A stretch of DNA of 64,000 bases. Source: JACJXF01 sp038316435. GTDB taxonomy: Bacteria > Bacteroidota > Bacteroidia > Bacteroidales > GCA-2748055. The notes below the pieces were generated by a model. That model made no database searches. It worked only from the letters and a program-made list of their open reading frames with translations, and was not told the origin of the DNA. The position numbers and the translations under genes are program-made. The stretch spans positions 45,586 to 109,585 of the forward strand of contig JBBQAQ010000007.1 of assembly GCA_038316435.1 (NCBI GenBank). Direction: 5' to 3'. Below, one piece after another: positions 26,858-35,644 of this stretch (position 1 is its first letter; each line of letters starts with the position of its first letter).

Positions 26858-29800
26858 TTAAAAATTAACACTTACATTAAATCCTAAGCTTCTGGCTGAA
26901 GGTAACTGTCCAAATTCAAGACCCTGTACGTTTGTATTATCAAAAGAAGTTTCAGGATCAATATGAGGAACTTTAGCCCAAAGAAGAAGAAGGTTTCTAC
27001 CTACGAAAGAAACGTTGAGATTACGTATTGGCAGATTTCCAATCTTATTGAAAGTGTAGCCTAAAGTTACTTCACGTAGTTTAATATAGCTGGCATCAAA
27101 AACACTTGGATAGCAAATGTTGTTCTGGTAAACTGCCTTGTTATATTCTTCTGCAGATACAACTACATCGTTAGTTCCATAAACAGGTACTTCTACACCG
27201 TCAACAATTTGGGTACCCGTTTGTTTCACACCAACTCCAACGATTCCACCCTCTCTTCCAAGAAGAGTTTCTTCGAGTACACCAGCATAACGACCCCATG
27301 AAGTAGTCATTGAATACAATTCGCCACCCATTCTGGTGTCAATTAAAACACCAAGAGAAAGGTTTTTGTATCTGATGTCGTTTTTCATACCACCGGTCCA
27401 GTCGGGTTGATAATTTCCAAGTGCTTTAATATCACCTACTTTAGGAAGGCCGTTTACGTTAATGATGTTTCCTTTTGAGTCACGTTTAACATCATATCCG
27501 TAAAATGTTCCGTAAGGCTGGCCGGGAATAGCAATAACCTGCATGCTCCAGTAAGTTCCAAGTACATATTGGTCAACACCAGGGGCAAGTTCAACAACTT
27601 CGTTGATGTTTTTAGCATAGTTAATAGTAATTTCCCAATTAAAATCTTTTGTTTTAACAGGAGTGATATAAACCATAACTTCAACACCCTTATTATCAAT
27701 ACGACCTGCGTTAACACTTTTGAATGTAAAACCACTGGCAGGAGAAACAGGGATATCGATAATCTGATTGGTTTGTTGTGAACTATAATACGTTGCATCA
27801 ACACCTAATCTGTTGTTAAAGAACTTCAAGTCAACACCAAATTCAAGAGAGTTTTTAAACTCAGGTTTTAGGCCTGCATTAGGCAGAGTGTTTGGAACAA
27901 ACATGTTAGGAACTTTTGTTGCTGCACTCCAGCCTTCACCAAAAGAAACAATCGGTAAGAGTTTGTAAGGATCAGTATCACTACCTACTTTTGCATAAGA
28001 AATTCTTGCTTTACCAAAGTTCAGAACTTGTGAATCAATATTCAAAAGATCAGTGAAAACGCCAGAAAGTGCTACTGAATAGTATTGATAAGAGTTTTCT
28101 GATTCAGGTAAAGTACTTGACCAGTCATTTCTGAAAGTACCATCAAGTGTAAGAGCATCTTTGTATGTAATCTGACCAGCAGAATAAAGTGAATTAATTC
28201 TCCTTTTTAAAAGCCTATTGGTAGTTTTCTGTGCAACTGCTGAGTTAGAAAGGTTATATACGTTAGGAAGAACCAATTCTTCAGCAGTACCGTTATTATA
28301 CTGGTTTGAATAATCCATACGGCTACCTCCAACGCTTAAGGAGAAAGACAAATCCTGGCTAATCTGTTTATTTGCAGTTAACAAGAAGTCAGAATTTATT
28401 TCTCTAACTGTTCTAGCTGATTCAAAGTAATATCCAAAAGGATTGTCAACATCACCAAATGCGCGTCTTTCAGTATTGATATTTGAATAAATATCTCCAC
28501 CGGTTCTAACAAAGCCGCTTAACCAATCAGTAAACTGGTAAGTAACTTTTGCATTACCCATGAATCTTTCACGCTGCATTGTGTTTGTGTTCTCGTTCAA
28601 AGTGAAGAATGGGTTGTTGTGATAATTATTGTTCCAGCTGTTTTTGGTGCCATCAGGATTTGTATAAGTCCTAAGGTTATCCATGTTAACTTGACGACCA
28701 AACCAAATAAACTGTTGCATGATGTTCTGAGCATCATACCCGTAACTTGGCATGTTATTGGAAGTTGAATTAATATAAGTTGCACCACCGCTTACTGTCA
28801 TCTTGTTGGTAACATTCAGGCTACCATTAAGAGCAAGATTTTTCTTAGTAAGATCAGTATTTGGAACCATACCTGTCTGGCCTGTTCCTGTATAAGATGC
28901 ACGGAAAGTAGCTTTATCGTTTCCACCGGAAATAGCAACGTTAGTAGAAGATGTTTGTCCAGTGTTAAATAAAGATCTAACGTTATCTGGCTGTGACACC
29001 CAAGGTGTAGCTTCGCGAACACCACCAACAACTGGTGAATCAAATTGTGGAATCATTAAACCAGCGTCAAGTTTTGGACCCCAACTTTCGTCAGTTCCGT
29101 CATTGATACCACCACCAGCACCATCAACGAATTCAAAAGCACCACTTGATCCTTGTCCGTAACCATTCTGGAAATCAGGAAGTCTGAGTGGAGTTTCGAA
29201 AGAAGTAGAATTACTAACTGAAATTCCAAGACCTTTTGAGCCTTTACCAGTTTTTGTTTCGATAAGAATAACTCCGTTTGATGCGCGTGATCCGTAAAGA
29301 GCAGCAGCATTTGGCCCTTTTAGCACGGTCATTTTTTCAACATCATTTGGGTTGATATCGGCAGCACCGTTTCCTCTGTTTACACCGTCGTTACCGGTTC
29401 CCCCCATGTTGGAGTTATCGATAGGAATACCGTCAACAATAAAAAGAGGCTGGTTGTTACCACCTAATGAAGAAGCACCTCTGAGAACAATTCTGGTAGA
29501 TGCACCAACGGCACCTGAACTATTTGTAATCTGTGCCCCGGCTACTCTACCGGATAAAGAGTTGATGATGTTTTGTTCACGTGCTTTGGAAAGATCTTCA
29601 CCCGAAACATCCTGTACGGAATAACCGATGGATTTCTTTTCTCTTGAAACTCCAAGAGCCGTTACAACTACTTCACCAAGATCCAAAGCGTCGGCCTGCA
29701 TCACAAGGTCAATGATAGTTCTGCCTTCAATGGCTAAGTCCAGTGCAATCATACCAACAAAACTAAAACTTAGGCTGGTAGCACTTTGAGGAACGCTTAG

Positions 29801-29986
29801 TTCATAGTCACCATTAAAATTAGTAACTGTACCAATTGTAGTTCCTTTAACTACAACCGACACCCCGGGTAGTGGCGACCCGTCATCGGCACTGGTCACG
29901 TTACCCGTGATCTGTACATTCTGTGCCTGCAAAGCCTGGAAGCCTACAAACACGAAGAATGCCAGTAAAACTGTAAATCTTTTCAT
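26858..29986 (-). CDS. SusC/RagA-type TonB-linked outer-membrane transporter
   Basis: 1042 residues. Signal peptide LLAFFVFVGFQALQAQ, then a carboxypeptidase-D-like domain (GVSVVVKGTTIGTVTNFNGD), TonB box/plug region (DLGEVVVTALGVSREKKSIG; SLSGRVAGAQITNSSG; FIVDGIPIDNSN) and a 22-strand barrel ending LGFNVSVNF with the terminal aromatic. The DAALYGSRASNGVILI-type plug motif appears as AALYGSRASNGVILIETK. Imports a large substrate across the outer membrane with the SusD-like partner. No glycoside hydrolase or regulator flanks the locus, so the ligand may be a peptide or another polymer. Confidence 0.95.
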   Translation of the reverse strand: MKRFTVLLAFFVFVGFQALQAQNVQITGNVTSADDGSPLPGVSVVVKGTTIGTVTNFNGDYELSVPQSATSLSFSFVGMIALDLAIEGRTIIDLVMQADALDLGEVVVTALGVSREKKSIGYSVQDVSGEDLSKAREQNIINSLSGRVAGAQITNSSGAVGASTRIVLRGASSLGGNNQPLFIVDGIPIDNSNMGGTGNDGVNRGNGAADINPNDVEKMTVLKGPNAAALYGSRASNGVILIETKTGKGSKGLGISVSNSTSFETPLRLPDFQNGYGQGSSGAFEFVDGAGGGINDGTDESWGPKLDAGLMIPQFDSPVVGGVREATPWVSQPDNVRSLFNTGQTSSTNVAISGGNDKATFRASYTGTGQTGMVPNTDLTKKNLALNGSLNVTNKMTVSGGATYINSTSNNMPSYGYDAQNIMQQFIWFGRQVNMDNLRTYTNPDGTKNSWNNNYHNNPFFTLNENTNTMQRERFMGNAKVTYQFTDWLSGFVRTGGDIYSNINTERRAFGDVDNPFGYYFESARTVREINSDFLLTANKQISQDLSFSLSVGGSRMDYSNQYNNGTAEELVLPNVYNLSNSAVAQKTTNRLLKRRINSLYSAGQITYKDALTLDGTFRNDWSSTLPESENSYQYYSVALSGVFTDLLNIDSQVLNFGKARISYAKVGSDTDPYKLLPIVSFGEGWSAATKVPNMFVPNTLPNAGLKPEFKNSLEFGVDLKFFNNRLGVDATYYSSQQTNQIIDIPVSPASGFTFKSVNAGRIDNKGVEVMVYITPVKTKDFNWEITINYAKNINEVVELAPGVDQYVLGTYWSMQVIAIPGQPYGTFYGYDVKRDSKGNIINVNGLPKVGDIKALGNYQPDWTGGMKNDIRYKNLSLGVLIDTRMGGELYSMTTSWGRYAGVLEETLLGREGGIVGVGVKQTGTQIVDGVEVPVYGTNDVVVSAEEYNKAVYQNNICYPSVFDASYIKLREVTLGYTFNKIGNLPIRNLNVSFVGRNLLLLWAKVPHIDPETSFDNTNVQGLEFGQLPSARSLGFNVSVNF

Positions 29987-30305
29987 AGATAAAAATTTTA
30001 GGTTTATAAATAGTTAATAAAAGAATTATTCTGTGATGCCAAATCTATAAAAAAAAAACAAAAGAAAAAACAAATTACAGTCTAACAAAGGGCTTTGTAA
30101 GTACTGTGTCGGTAAACGGCATGACGTATTTTTACGTGAATTACAATGAACATACTGTAAACATAAGGCTTTTAGAGAAAATAAGGCAGGAAAACAAATT
30201 TTAAGATATGTTAATAAATATTAAAATTCTTTTCGTCAATCTGTAACAAATTTAGGTTTCATTCGTTATCGGCAAAAAGTAAAGTGGAATTTATCAGTGA
30301 AAGGT
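29987..30305 (-). promoter_or_regulatory. susC upstream region with candidate -7 element
   Basis: TAGATTTG (minus strand, 30040-30047) matches the TAnnTTTG consensus 54 bp before the susC ATG. TTTG words lie at 11 and 23 bp upstream, neither at the ideal 19. A long A/T tract follows. The remaining 200 bp to the FTCD stop show no ORF or repeat. Confidence 0.5.
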
Positions 30306-32000
30306 TCATTTCTGCTTATTCAGAATAAGGTCAATTTCTTCCAAAATACCAGCTTCAGTTCCTATTGTATTATTAATAATATTTTGGCCTTTTTCAAGAA
30401 TATTATTTACAACTGATTTGTCTTCAAAAGATGATGCATTAATCTTAACATTTAGCCAAGCTCCCATAATACATGAACGTATTGCCAATGCTCCAACACC
30501 TGCATCGGATACAGAATTCGGATTACCAGTTTTAACCATTTGCTGTATCAGCTCAAACCCTTCAAAAGCTGTTTGCATAGTTTTTAAAGGGATTTCAATT
30601 GCATTAAGGGTGGCCTTCTGTATGGCTGTTTTACGAATTTCTTTTTCTTCGGGGGAGTTTTTAGCCAGCGAAAACGCTTCCATTATCGCATTAAATGCAT
30701 GTGTATCTTCATCAATCAGCGCAAGTAATTCGTTTTGCAATTTCTTTCCTTTTTCTGCGTGATTGCTGAATTCTTCCCAACGGTCATCCCATCCCTTTTT
30801 ATGGGAAGATAAATTCGCAACCATGGTACCAAGTGCTACTCCCATGGCACCCATAGCAGCACTGATTGAACCGCCACCTGGTGCGGGGGATTCAGAGGCG
30901 GTTTCGTTTACGAAATCTGTCAGATTCATCGAAACGAGTCGTTTTCCAGTCTTATTTTCTAATTTGTATTCGATGATTTTCTCATTCGGGTTAAAAGGAG
31001 CCAGTTCATCTAATCCAAGCGATTTCACTGCGATTTTAATAAGCTCTGCATCGGAAACTCCCAACGACCTTTTTTGTTTTTTGAGAAAATATTTTCCTGC
31101 CTCAAGCATAGCTTTCAGTGACACCATGCCTACCAGTTCAGATCCGGTAACCCTCATGCCCCGAGCCTCCGCTTTTTTACAGGCTTCGTCAAATGCAATG
31201 TGCATCGGAGTTATGCTGATATTTGTGAGATTGATGGATATCTGCGCGATGCCGTATTCCTTAATATACCATCCGATTGCCTTGACCGCTTTGAGAGATC
31301 CCTGAATATAAACGGTATTACCTTTTTCATCTTTCACGATTTTTCCGGCAACTGTGTCGCCATCCCTTTTAACTCTGCCTTTTTCCCGGATGTCGTATGC
31401 TACGGCATTAGCTCTTCTAACCGATGTTGTATTCAGGTTTATATTGTATGCCACGAGAAAATCCCTTGCACCTATTGCTATTGCGCCGATTTTGGGATTA
31501 AACACCGCCGGTCCGAAATCAGGTTTCCAGTGAGGATCGGTCAATTTTCGGGGGAGACCCTCGTACTCTCCAGAACGGACCTCAGCGAGGTTTTTCCTGC
31601 TTTCATGAAGTGCAGCACTTTCGTAACAATATACTGGGATTGACAGTTCATTTCCGATTCGTTCTGCCAGTTTATGAGCAAAACCAACCGTTTCTTCCAT
31701 ACTGATCCCTGAGATCGGGATAAGAGGCAAAACGTCTGTTGCCCCGAAACGGGGATGTTCACCATTATGATGAGACATATCAATTAGTTCAGAAGCTATT
31801 TTTGCAGCCTGAAATGCAGCTTCAACAACTGCTTCCGGTTCGCCCGCAAAGGTAACAACCGTGCGGTTTGTTGCTTTTCCGGGATCGACATCTAAAAGCC
31901 TTATTCCTTCAACTTTTTCTATTTCATTGGTAATCTGCTTAATAATACTCATATCTCTGCCTTCGGAGAAATTGGGTACACATTCGATGAGACGGATCAT
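30306..32000 (-). CDS. ftcD: Bifunctional glutamate formimidoyltransferase / formimino-THF cyclodeaminase
   Basis: 564 residues from the ATG at 32000 (MIRLIECVPNFSEGRD, the family start); the longer frame adds nine residues. Residues about 1-330 are the transferase: GATDVLPLIPISGISMEE and GIAQISINLTNISITPMHIA. Residues about 355-564 are the cyclodeaminase: SPAPGGGSISAAMGAMGVAL and GNPNSVSDAGVGALAIRSC. It moves the formimino group of formiminoglutamate to tetrahydrofolate and deaminates it, a late step of histidine degradation. hutI lies 2.4 kb upstream, separated by amtB-glnB. Confidence 0.95.
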   Translation of the reverse strand: MIRLIECVPNFSEGRDMSIIKQITNEIEKVEGIRLLDVDPGKATNRTVVTFAGEPEAVVEAAFQAAKIASELIDMSHHNGEHPRFGATDVLPLIPISGISMEETVGFAHKLAERIGNELSIPVYCYESAALHESRKNLAEVRSGEYEGLPRKLTDPHWKPDFGPAVFNPKIGAIAIGARDFLVAYNINLNTTSVRRANAVAYDIREKGRVKRDGDTVAGKIVKDEKGNTVYIQGSLKAVKAIGWYIKEYGIAQISINLTNISITPMHIAFDEACKKAEARGMRVTGSELVGMVSLKAMLEAGKYFLKKQKRSLGVSDAELIKIAVKSLGLDELAPFNPNEKIIEYKLENKTGKRLVSMNLTDFVNETASESPAPGGGSISAAMGAMGVALGTMVANLSSHKKGWDDRWEEFSNHAEKGKKLQNELLALIDEDTHAFNAIMEAFSLAKNSPEEKEIRKTAIQKATLNAIEIPLKTMQTAFEGFELIQQMVKTGNPNSVSDAGVGALAIRSCIMGAWLNVKINASSFEDKSVVNNILEKGQNIINNTIGTEAGILEEIDLILNKQK

Positions 32001-32144
32001 ATTGGTGTTTTCTGGATTTGAGTACAAATATCTGTAATTATTTGGTTATTTGGTAATTTCGGGAAAGAGGTACAAGGGTAATGTTGGCTGAGACTGCCGA
32101 ACCAGCAAAAACGATGACCCCCAGGCTAAAAGCCTGAGATATCT

Positions 32145-32178
32145 CAAAAAAAACCCGGAATCCAAAGATCCCGGGTTC
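32145..32178 (-). terminator. Terminator after the PII gene
   Basis: On the minus strand, stem AACCCGG / CCGGGTT with a 14-nt loop and a run of eight T, about 22 bp after the glnB stop codon. Confidence 0.85.
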
Positions 32179-32199
32179 TAAAAAACTAGAAAGAAGTAC

Positions 32200-32547
32200 T
32201 TAAATCGCTTTTCCACCGCGCTCTCCGGTACGAATCCGGATAACTTCTTCAAGCGGGGTAATGAATATCTTTCCATCTCCCACTTTACCATCCGGACCAT
32301 CAGTACGAGCAGATTTAAGGATCGTTTCGATAGTAATATCAACAAATTCTTCGTTTACGGCTATTTCAATTTTAATTTTAGGAATGAGATCAGGTACAAT
32401 TACCTGTCCTCGGTACATTTCTTCAATTCTCTGTTGTCCGTGACCTGAAACACGGCTTACAGAAATTCTTTTTATATCAGCTTCGATGAGTGCTTCGCGC
32501 ACCTGATCGAGTTGAGCTTCTCGTATAATTGCTGTTATTAGTTTCAT
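32200..32547 (-). CDS. glnB: PII nitrogen regulatory protein (GlnB/GlnK)
   Basis: 115 residues starting MKLITAIIREAQLDQVREAL. The T-loop keeps EMYRG with the usual modifiable Tyr, but the preceding stretch (VSGHGQQRIEE) is one residue shorter than enteric GlnB and lacks the RQKGHTE pattern. The B-loop reads ARTDGPDGKVGDGKIF, about four residues longer than the classical form. PII trimers bind ATP/ADP and 2-oxoglutarate and gate ammonium channels. It starts 8 bp after amtB, so it is the cognate GlnK-type regulator. Confidence 0.93.
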   Translation of the reverse strand: MKLITAIIREAQLDQVREALIEADIKRISVSRVSGHGQQRIEEMYRGQVIVPDLIPKIKIEIAVNEEFVDITIETILKSARTDGPDGKVGDGKIFITPLEEVIRIRTGERGGKAI

Positions 32548-32555
32548 TTTTTTTA

Positions 32556-33887
32556 CTAATTAGGGTTAAGCATTCCATATCCTCTTTCACCGTGGTATGC
32601 GCGGTCAAGACCAGCCATTTCATCGATTTCAGACGATTTGAACTTAAATATTTTGTCAATTACAAATATAATTATAAGCGTCATTACTGCTGCATAAAGT
32701 ATTGCAACCCCAACAGCAAGCGCCTGTACTCCAAGCTGATTCAAAACTGTCCAGTCGCCACCAAAAGCTGCTGAAGCATTAGCCATCCAGGATGGACGAA
32801 TAAAAAATACCAGCATTATTGCACCAACAATTCCACCTACACCATGAATTCCGAATGCATCAAGACTATCATCATAACCCAGTTTGTTCTTCAACATAAT
32901 AGCCATGTAGCAAATTATTGATGCCAGCATTCCAAGTATCATTGCACCGTATGGCTGAACCACACCCGCAGCAGGAGTTACAGCAACTAGTCCGGCAAGA
33001 ATACCGCTTGCAAATCCAAGTGCAGTAGCTTTTCCCTGATGAACCCCTTCAATAATCATCCACGTCATTGCTCCGGCAGCTGCTGCAACCTGAGTAGCTG
33101 TAAGGGCCTGAGCTGTACTGAGTCCGCTGGAAATACTGCTTCCAGCATTAAATCCAAACCAACCAACCCAAAGTAAACCAGCACCAAGCATTGTTAATAC
33201 CAGGTTATTTGGGCGAATTACCTGATAAGGATAACCTCTTCTGGCACCCAGATAAATAGCTGCTACCAGCCCACTTACGCCGGCAGAAATATGAACAACT
33301 GTACCCCCTGCAAAGTCAATGGCTCCGGCAGCTCCCAGATTAAAAAGGAAACCATCGCTTGCCCATACCCAATGACAAAGTGGGTTATATACAAAAATTC
33401 CCCATATCGCTATAAAAAATACATAAGCCTTAAAAGAAACCCTTTCAGCAAATGCACCGGCAATCAGTGCAGGTGTAATAATTGCGAATTTTCCCTGAAA
33501 CATTGAAAAGACGTATTCAGGTATTCCGGCAGGCATTATATTTTCATCGATTCCCTTGAGAAAGAAATAATCAGGGTTCCAACCAAACCATCCTCCCAGC
33601 ACATTGTGTCCGAAACTCATGCTGTAGCCAACTGCCACCCAGAGAATACTCATTATTCCCATTGCAGCAAAACTATGCATAATTGTTCCTAAAACATTTT
33701 TTGTTCTAACGAGACCTCCGTAGAACATGGCCAGACCAGGGATCATTAGTAACACCAGTGCTGTGGATGTGAGCATCCATGAGGTTGCTCCAGTATCAAT
33801 TGGTGTTGTGTCAGCAGCAAATATCCCTGAGCTGCAGGCAAAAAGCAGAACCAATGATAACAGATTCTTTTTACGCAATAATTTCAT
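32556..33887 (-). CDS. amtB: Ammonium transporter AmtB
   Basis: 443 residues from the ATG at 33887, giving a signal peptide MKLLRKKNLLSLVLLFACSS. Eleven membrane helices follow, with ALVLLMIPGLAMFYGGLVR, WVGWFGFNAGSS, DFAGGTVVHISAGVSGLVAA (channel His) and DAFGIHGVGGIVGAI (second channel His). It conducts ammonium/ammonia. The C-terminal cytoplasmic tail ends GERGYGMLNPN and would contact PII. A promoter with correct spacing lies just upstream. Confidence 0.96.
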   Translation of the reverse strand: MKLLRKKNLLSLVLLFACSSGIFAADTTPIDTGATSWMLTSTALVLLMIPGLAMFYGGLVRTKNVLGTIMHSFAAMGIMSILWVAVGYSMSFGHNVLGGWFGWNPDYFFLKGIDENIMPAGIPEYVFSMFQGKFAIITPALIAGAFAERVSFKAYVFFIAIWGIFVYNPLCHWVWASDGFLFNLGAAGAIDFAGGTVVHISAGVSGLVAAIYLGARRGYPYQVIRPNNLVLTMLGAGLLWVGWFGFNAGSSISSGLSTAQALTATQVAAAAGAMTWMIIEGVHQGKATALGFASGILAGLVAVTPAAGVVQPYGAMILGMLASIICYMAIMLKNKLGYDDSLDAFGIHGVGGIVGAIMLVFFIRPSWMANASAAFGGDWTVLNQLGVQALAVGVAILYAAVMTLIIIFVIDKIFKFKSSEIDEMAGLDRAYHGERGYGMLNPN

Positions 33888-33923
33888 AAAGCAATTTTTT
33901 TTAAATAAATATTGTTTTCGGTG

Positions 33924-33955
33924 CAAACATATATTTTTTATGGCATCTAACCAAT
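33924..33955 (-). promoter_or_regulatory. Candidate amtB-glnB promoter
   Basis: Minus strand: ATTG (33952-33955), a 20-bp spacer and TATGTTTG (33924-33931), which matches TAnnTTTG exactly. The start site would lie near 33917, leaving a leader of about 30 nt. Confidence 0.65.
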
Positions 33956-34102
33956 TTATTTATTATTTATTTTGTTTCACACCCCTGTTTTTTATATACT
34001 AATTAAATTATTATGTGTTTATTTGTTAGGTAGCTAATTTTAAAAGCGACATATATTAAATTCTTTTGGATTTGAATAATTTAGGATTTTCCAGATCCCT
34101 AC

Positions 34103-34132
34103 CGATATTTGATCCCTAACGGGATCATATCG
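34103..34132. repeat. Small hairpin (GATCCC-TAAC-GGGATC)
   Basis: A 12-bp stem CGATATGATCCC / GGGATCATATCG with a 2-nt bulge and TAAC loop in the 500-bp gap upstream of amtB. It resembles dispersed repeats or a weak terminator for rightward transcripts; no T run follows. Confidence 0.45.
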
Positions 34133-34213
34133 AAGCGACTATATCATTGATAAATAAAAAGCTATTAATATAGAGTCCTGTTACAAACGAGGTATTGTTG
34201 TAACGGATAATAG

Positions 34214-34351
34214 TCAATAGTTCGTTAAACTTTCAGGAATTGACATAATGAAATTACGCAAAGTGCTGATTATTAATTCTATGCATATTATAAATCAAAT
34301 TTTATAAGGCATTGATAATGAGTAATATAAAAAAGTTTAACGAACTATTGA
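34214..34351. repeat. 138-bp element with perfect 20-bp terminal inverted repeats
   Basis: TCAATAGTTCGTTAAACTTT at 34214-34233 is repeated exactly in inverse at 34332-34351. The 98 bp between have no ORF and are A/T rich. The structure is MITE-like, but no target duplication longer than 3 bp is apparent and no second copy is in the window. The TIRs differ from those of the 124-bp MITE. Confidence 0.65.
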
Positions 34352-34388
34352 TAGTGAAAAGGATCTTTAATTAAAGAAATTGGATTAA

Positions 34389-35633
34389 TTATCTGATTAA
34401 CTGCCCTTTGCAGTAAACATGTTCAATCAGATCAGCTCCGAAAGAGTAGGGAATAAATTCCAGTCCGGGAATTTTGCGGGTAATGATAAATGAAGCCGAT
34501 TTTCCGGGTGTGATGCTTCCTTCAGTGGACTCAACTCCCATTGCATAAGCAGAGTTAATGGTAACTGCATTTAAAGCTTCTTCAGGTATCATGCGAAGTT
34601 TAATGCATGCAAGAGATAGAATAAAACTCATATTTCCGGATGGGGATGACCCGGGATTGTAATCTGTTGCTAGTGCGAGAGGTAATCCAGCATCAATCAT
34701 TTTACGTGCAGGCGCATATCCAATCCCCAGAAAAAAAGATGCACCTGGAAGTAGCGTAGGGATTGTATTACTACCCAGCAACGATCTAATTTCATTATCT
34801 TCAACATATTCAAGGTGATCTACAGATAAGGCATTATGCTTTACCCCTATCTGAATGCCTCCTGATAATCCCAGTTCATTGGCATGAATCTTAGGACAGA
34901 GTCCGCATTGTATCCCAGCACTTAGAATTTTATCTGTTTCCTCCGGTGTAAAAAAGCCATGATCGCAAAAAACATCAATATAATCTGCCAACTCCTCAAA
35001 TTTAACGGCAGGAATCATTTCTGTGATAATTTTTTCGATATACTCTTCTCTATTGCTTTTATACTCTTCCGGAAGGGCATGAGCGCCTAAAAATGTTGCT
35101 TTTACTGTGAGTGGGAATGCATGTTTGATCCTGCGAATTACACGAAGCATTTTTAACTCATCTGCAGTATTCAATCCGTAACCGCTCTTTATTTCCACTG
35201 AGCAGGTCCCAAGACGCATAATTTCCTTAATCCTTTCGGCCGATTTCCTAAAAAGTTCATTTTCTGGAGTATCGTGAAGGATTTTTGCTGAATTCAAAAT
35301 GCCACCTCCGTTTTTTGCTATTTCCTCGTATGAAAGACCTTTTATTTTATCAATAAATTCAGTTTCCCTGCTGCCGGCATACACAAGATGTGTGTGAGAA
35401 TCACAAAATGCAGGCAACACCAACCGACCGGATGCATCGTAAATATTATCTGATTTCATGTATTCCTGTGGAATTTCGGACATACTTCCAAAATCCACAA
35501 TCTTTTCATCCTCACAGTACAACCACGCATTTTCAAGCGAAGGAATCACCTGCATCTCTTTGCCTTTGCGGATTTTAGGGTTCTGGTCGGAAACCTGAAA
35601 AAGATTTTTGATATTGAATATCAGGAGGCTCAT
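34389..35633 (-). CDS. hutI: Imidazolonepropionase
   Basis: 414 residues, amidohydrolase fold. Metal and substrate motifs: FCDSHTHLVYAGSRETEF (HxH), SVEIKSGYGLN, LGAHALPEEYK, KIHANELGLSGG, LSVDHLEYVEDNEI and ALATDYNPGSSPSGNM. It opens imidazolone-5-propionate to formiminoglutamate in histidine degradation; the product is the substrate of the FTCD enzyme found nearby. hutH and hutU are not in the window. The DUF819 permease gene lies 11 bp upstream on the same strand. Confidence 0.95.
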   Translation of the reverse strand: MSLLIFNIKNLFQVSDQNPKIRKGKEMQVIPSLENAWLYCEDEKIVDFGSMSEIPQEYMKSDNIYDASGRLVLPAFCDSHTHLVYAGSRETEFIDKIKGLSYEEIAKNGGGILNSAKILHDTPENELFRKSAERIKEIMRLGTCSVEIKSGYGLNTADELKMLRVIRRIKHAFPLTVKATFLGAHALPEEYKSNREEYIEKIITEMIPAVKFEELADYIDVFCDHGFFTPEETDKILSAGIQCGLCPKIHANELGLSGGIQIGVKHNALSVDHLEYVEDNEIRSLLGSNTIPTLLPGASFFLGIGYAPARKMIDAGLPLALATDYNPGSSPSGNMSFILSLACIKLRMIPEEALNAVTINSAYAMGVESTEGSITPGKSASFIITRKIPGLEFIPYSFGADLIEHVYCKGQLIR

Positions 35634-35644
35634 GGTTGTGAAAG

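Noticed and set aside
30763..31305. A 180-codon plus-strand ORF inside ftcD
   Set aside because: Antisense shadow of a conserved enzyme; the composition (Ser/Pro/Phe-rich) is typical of reverse-frame translation.
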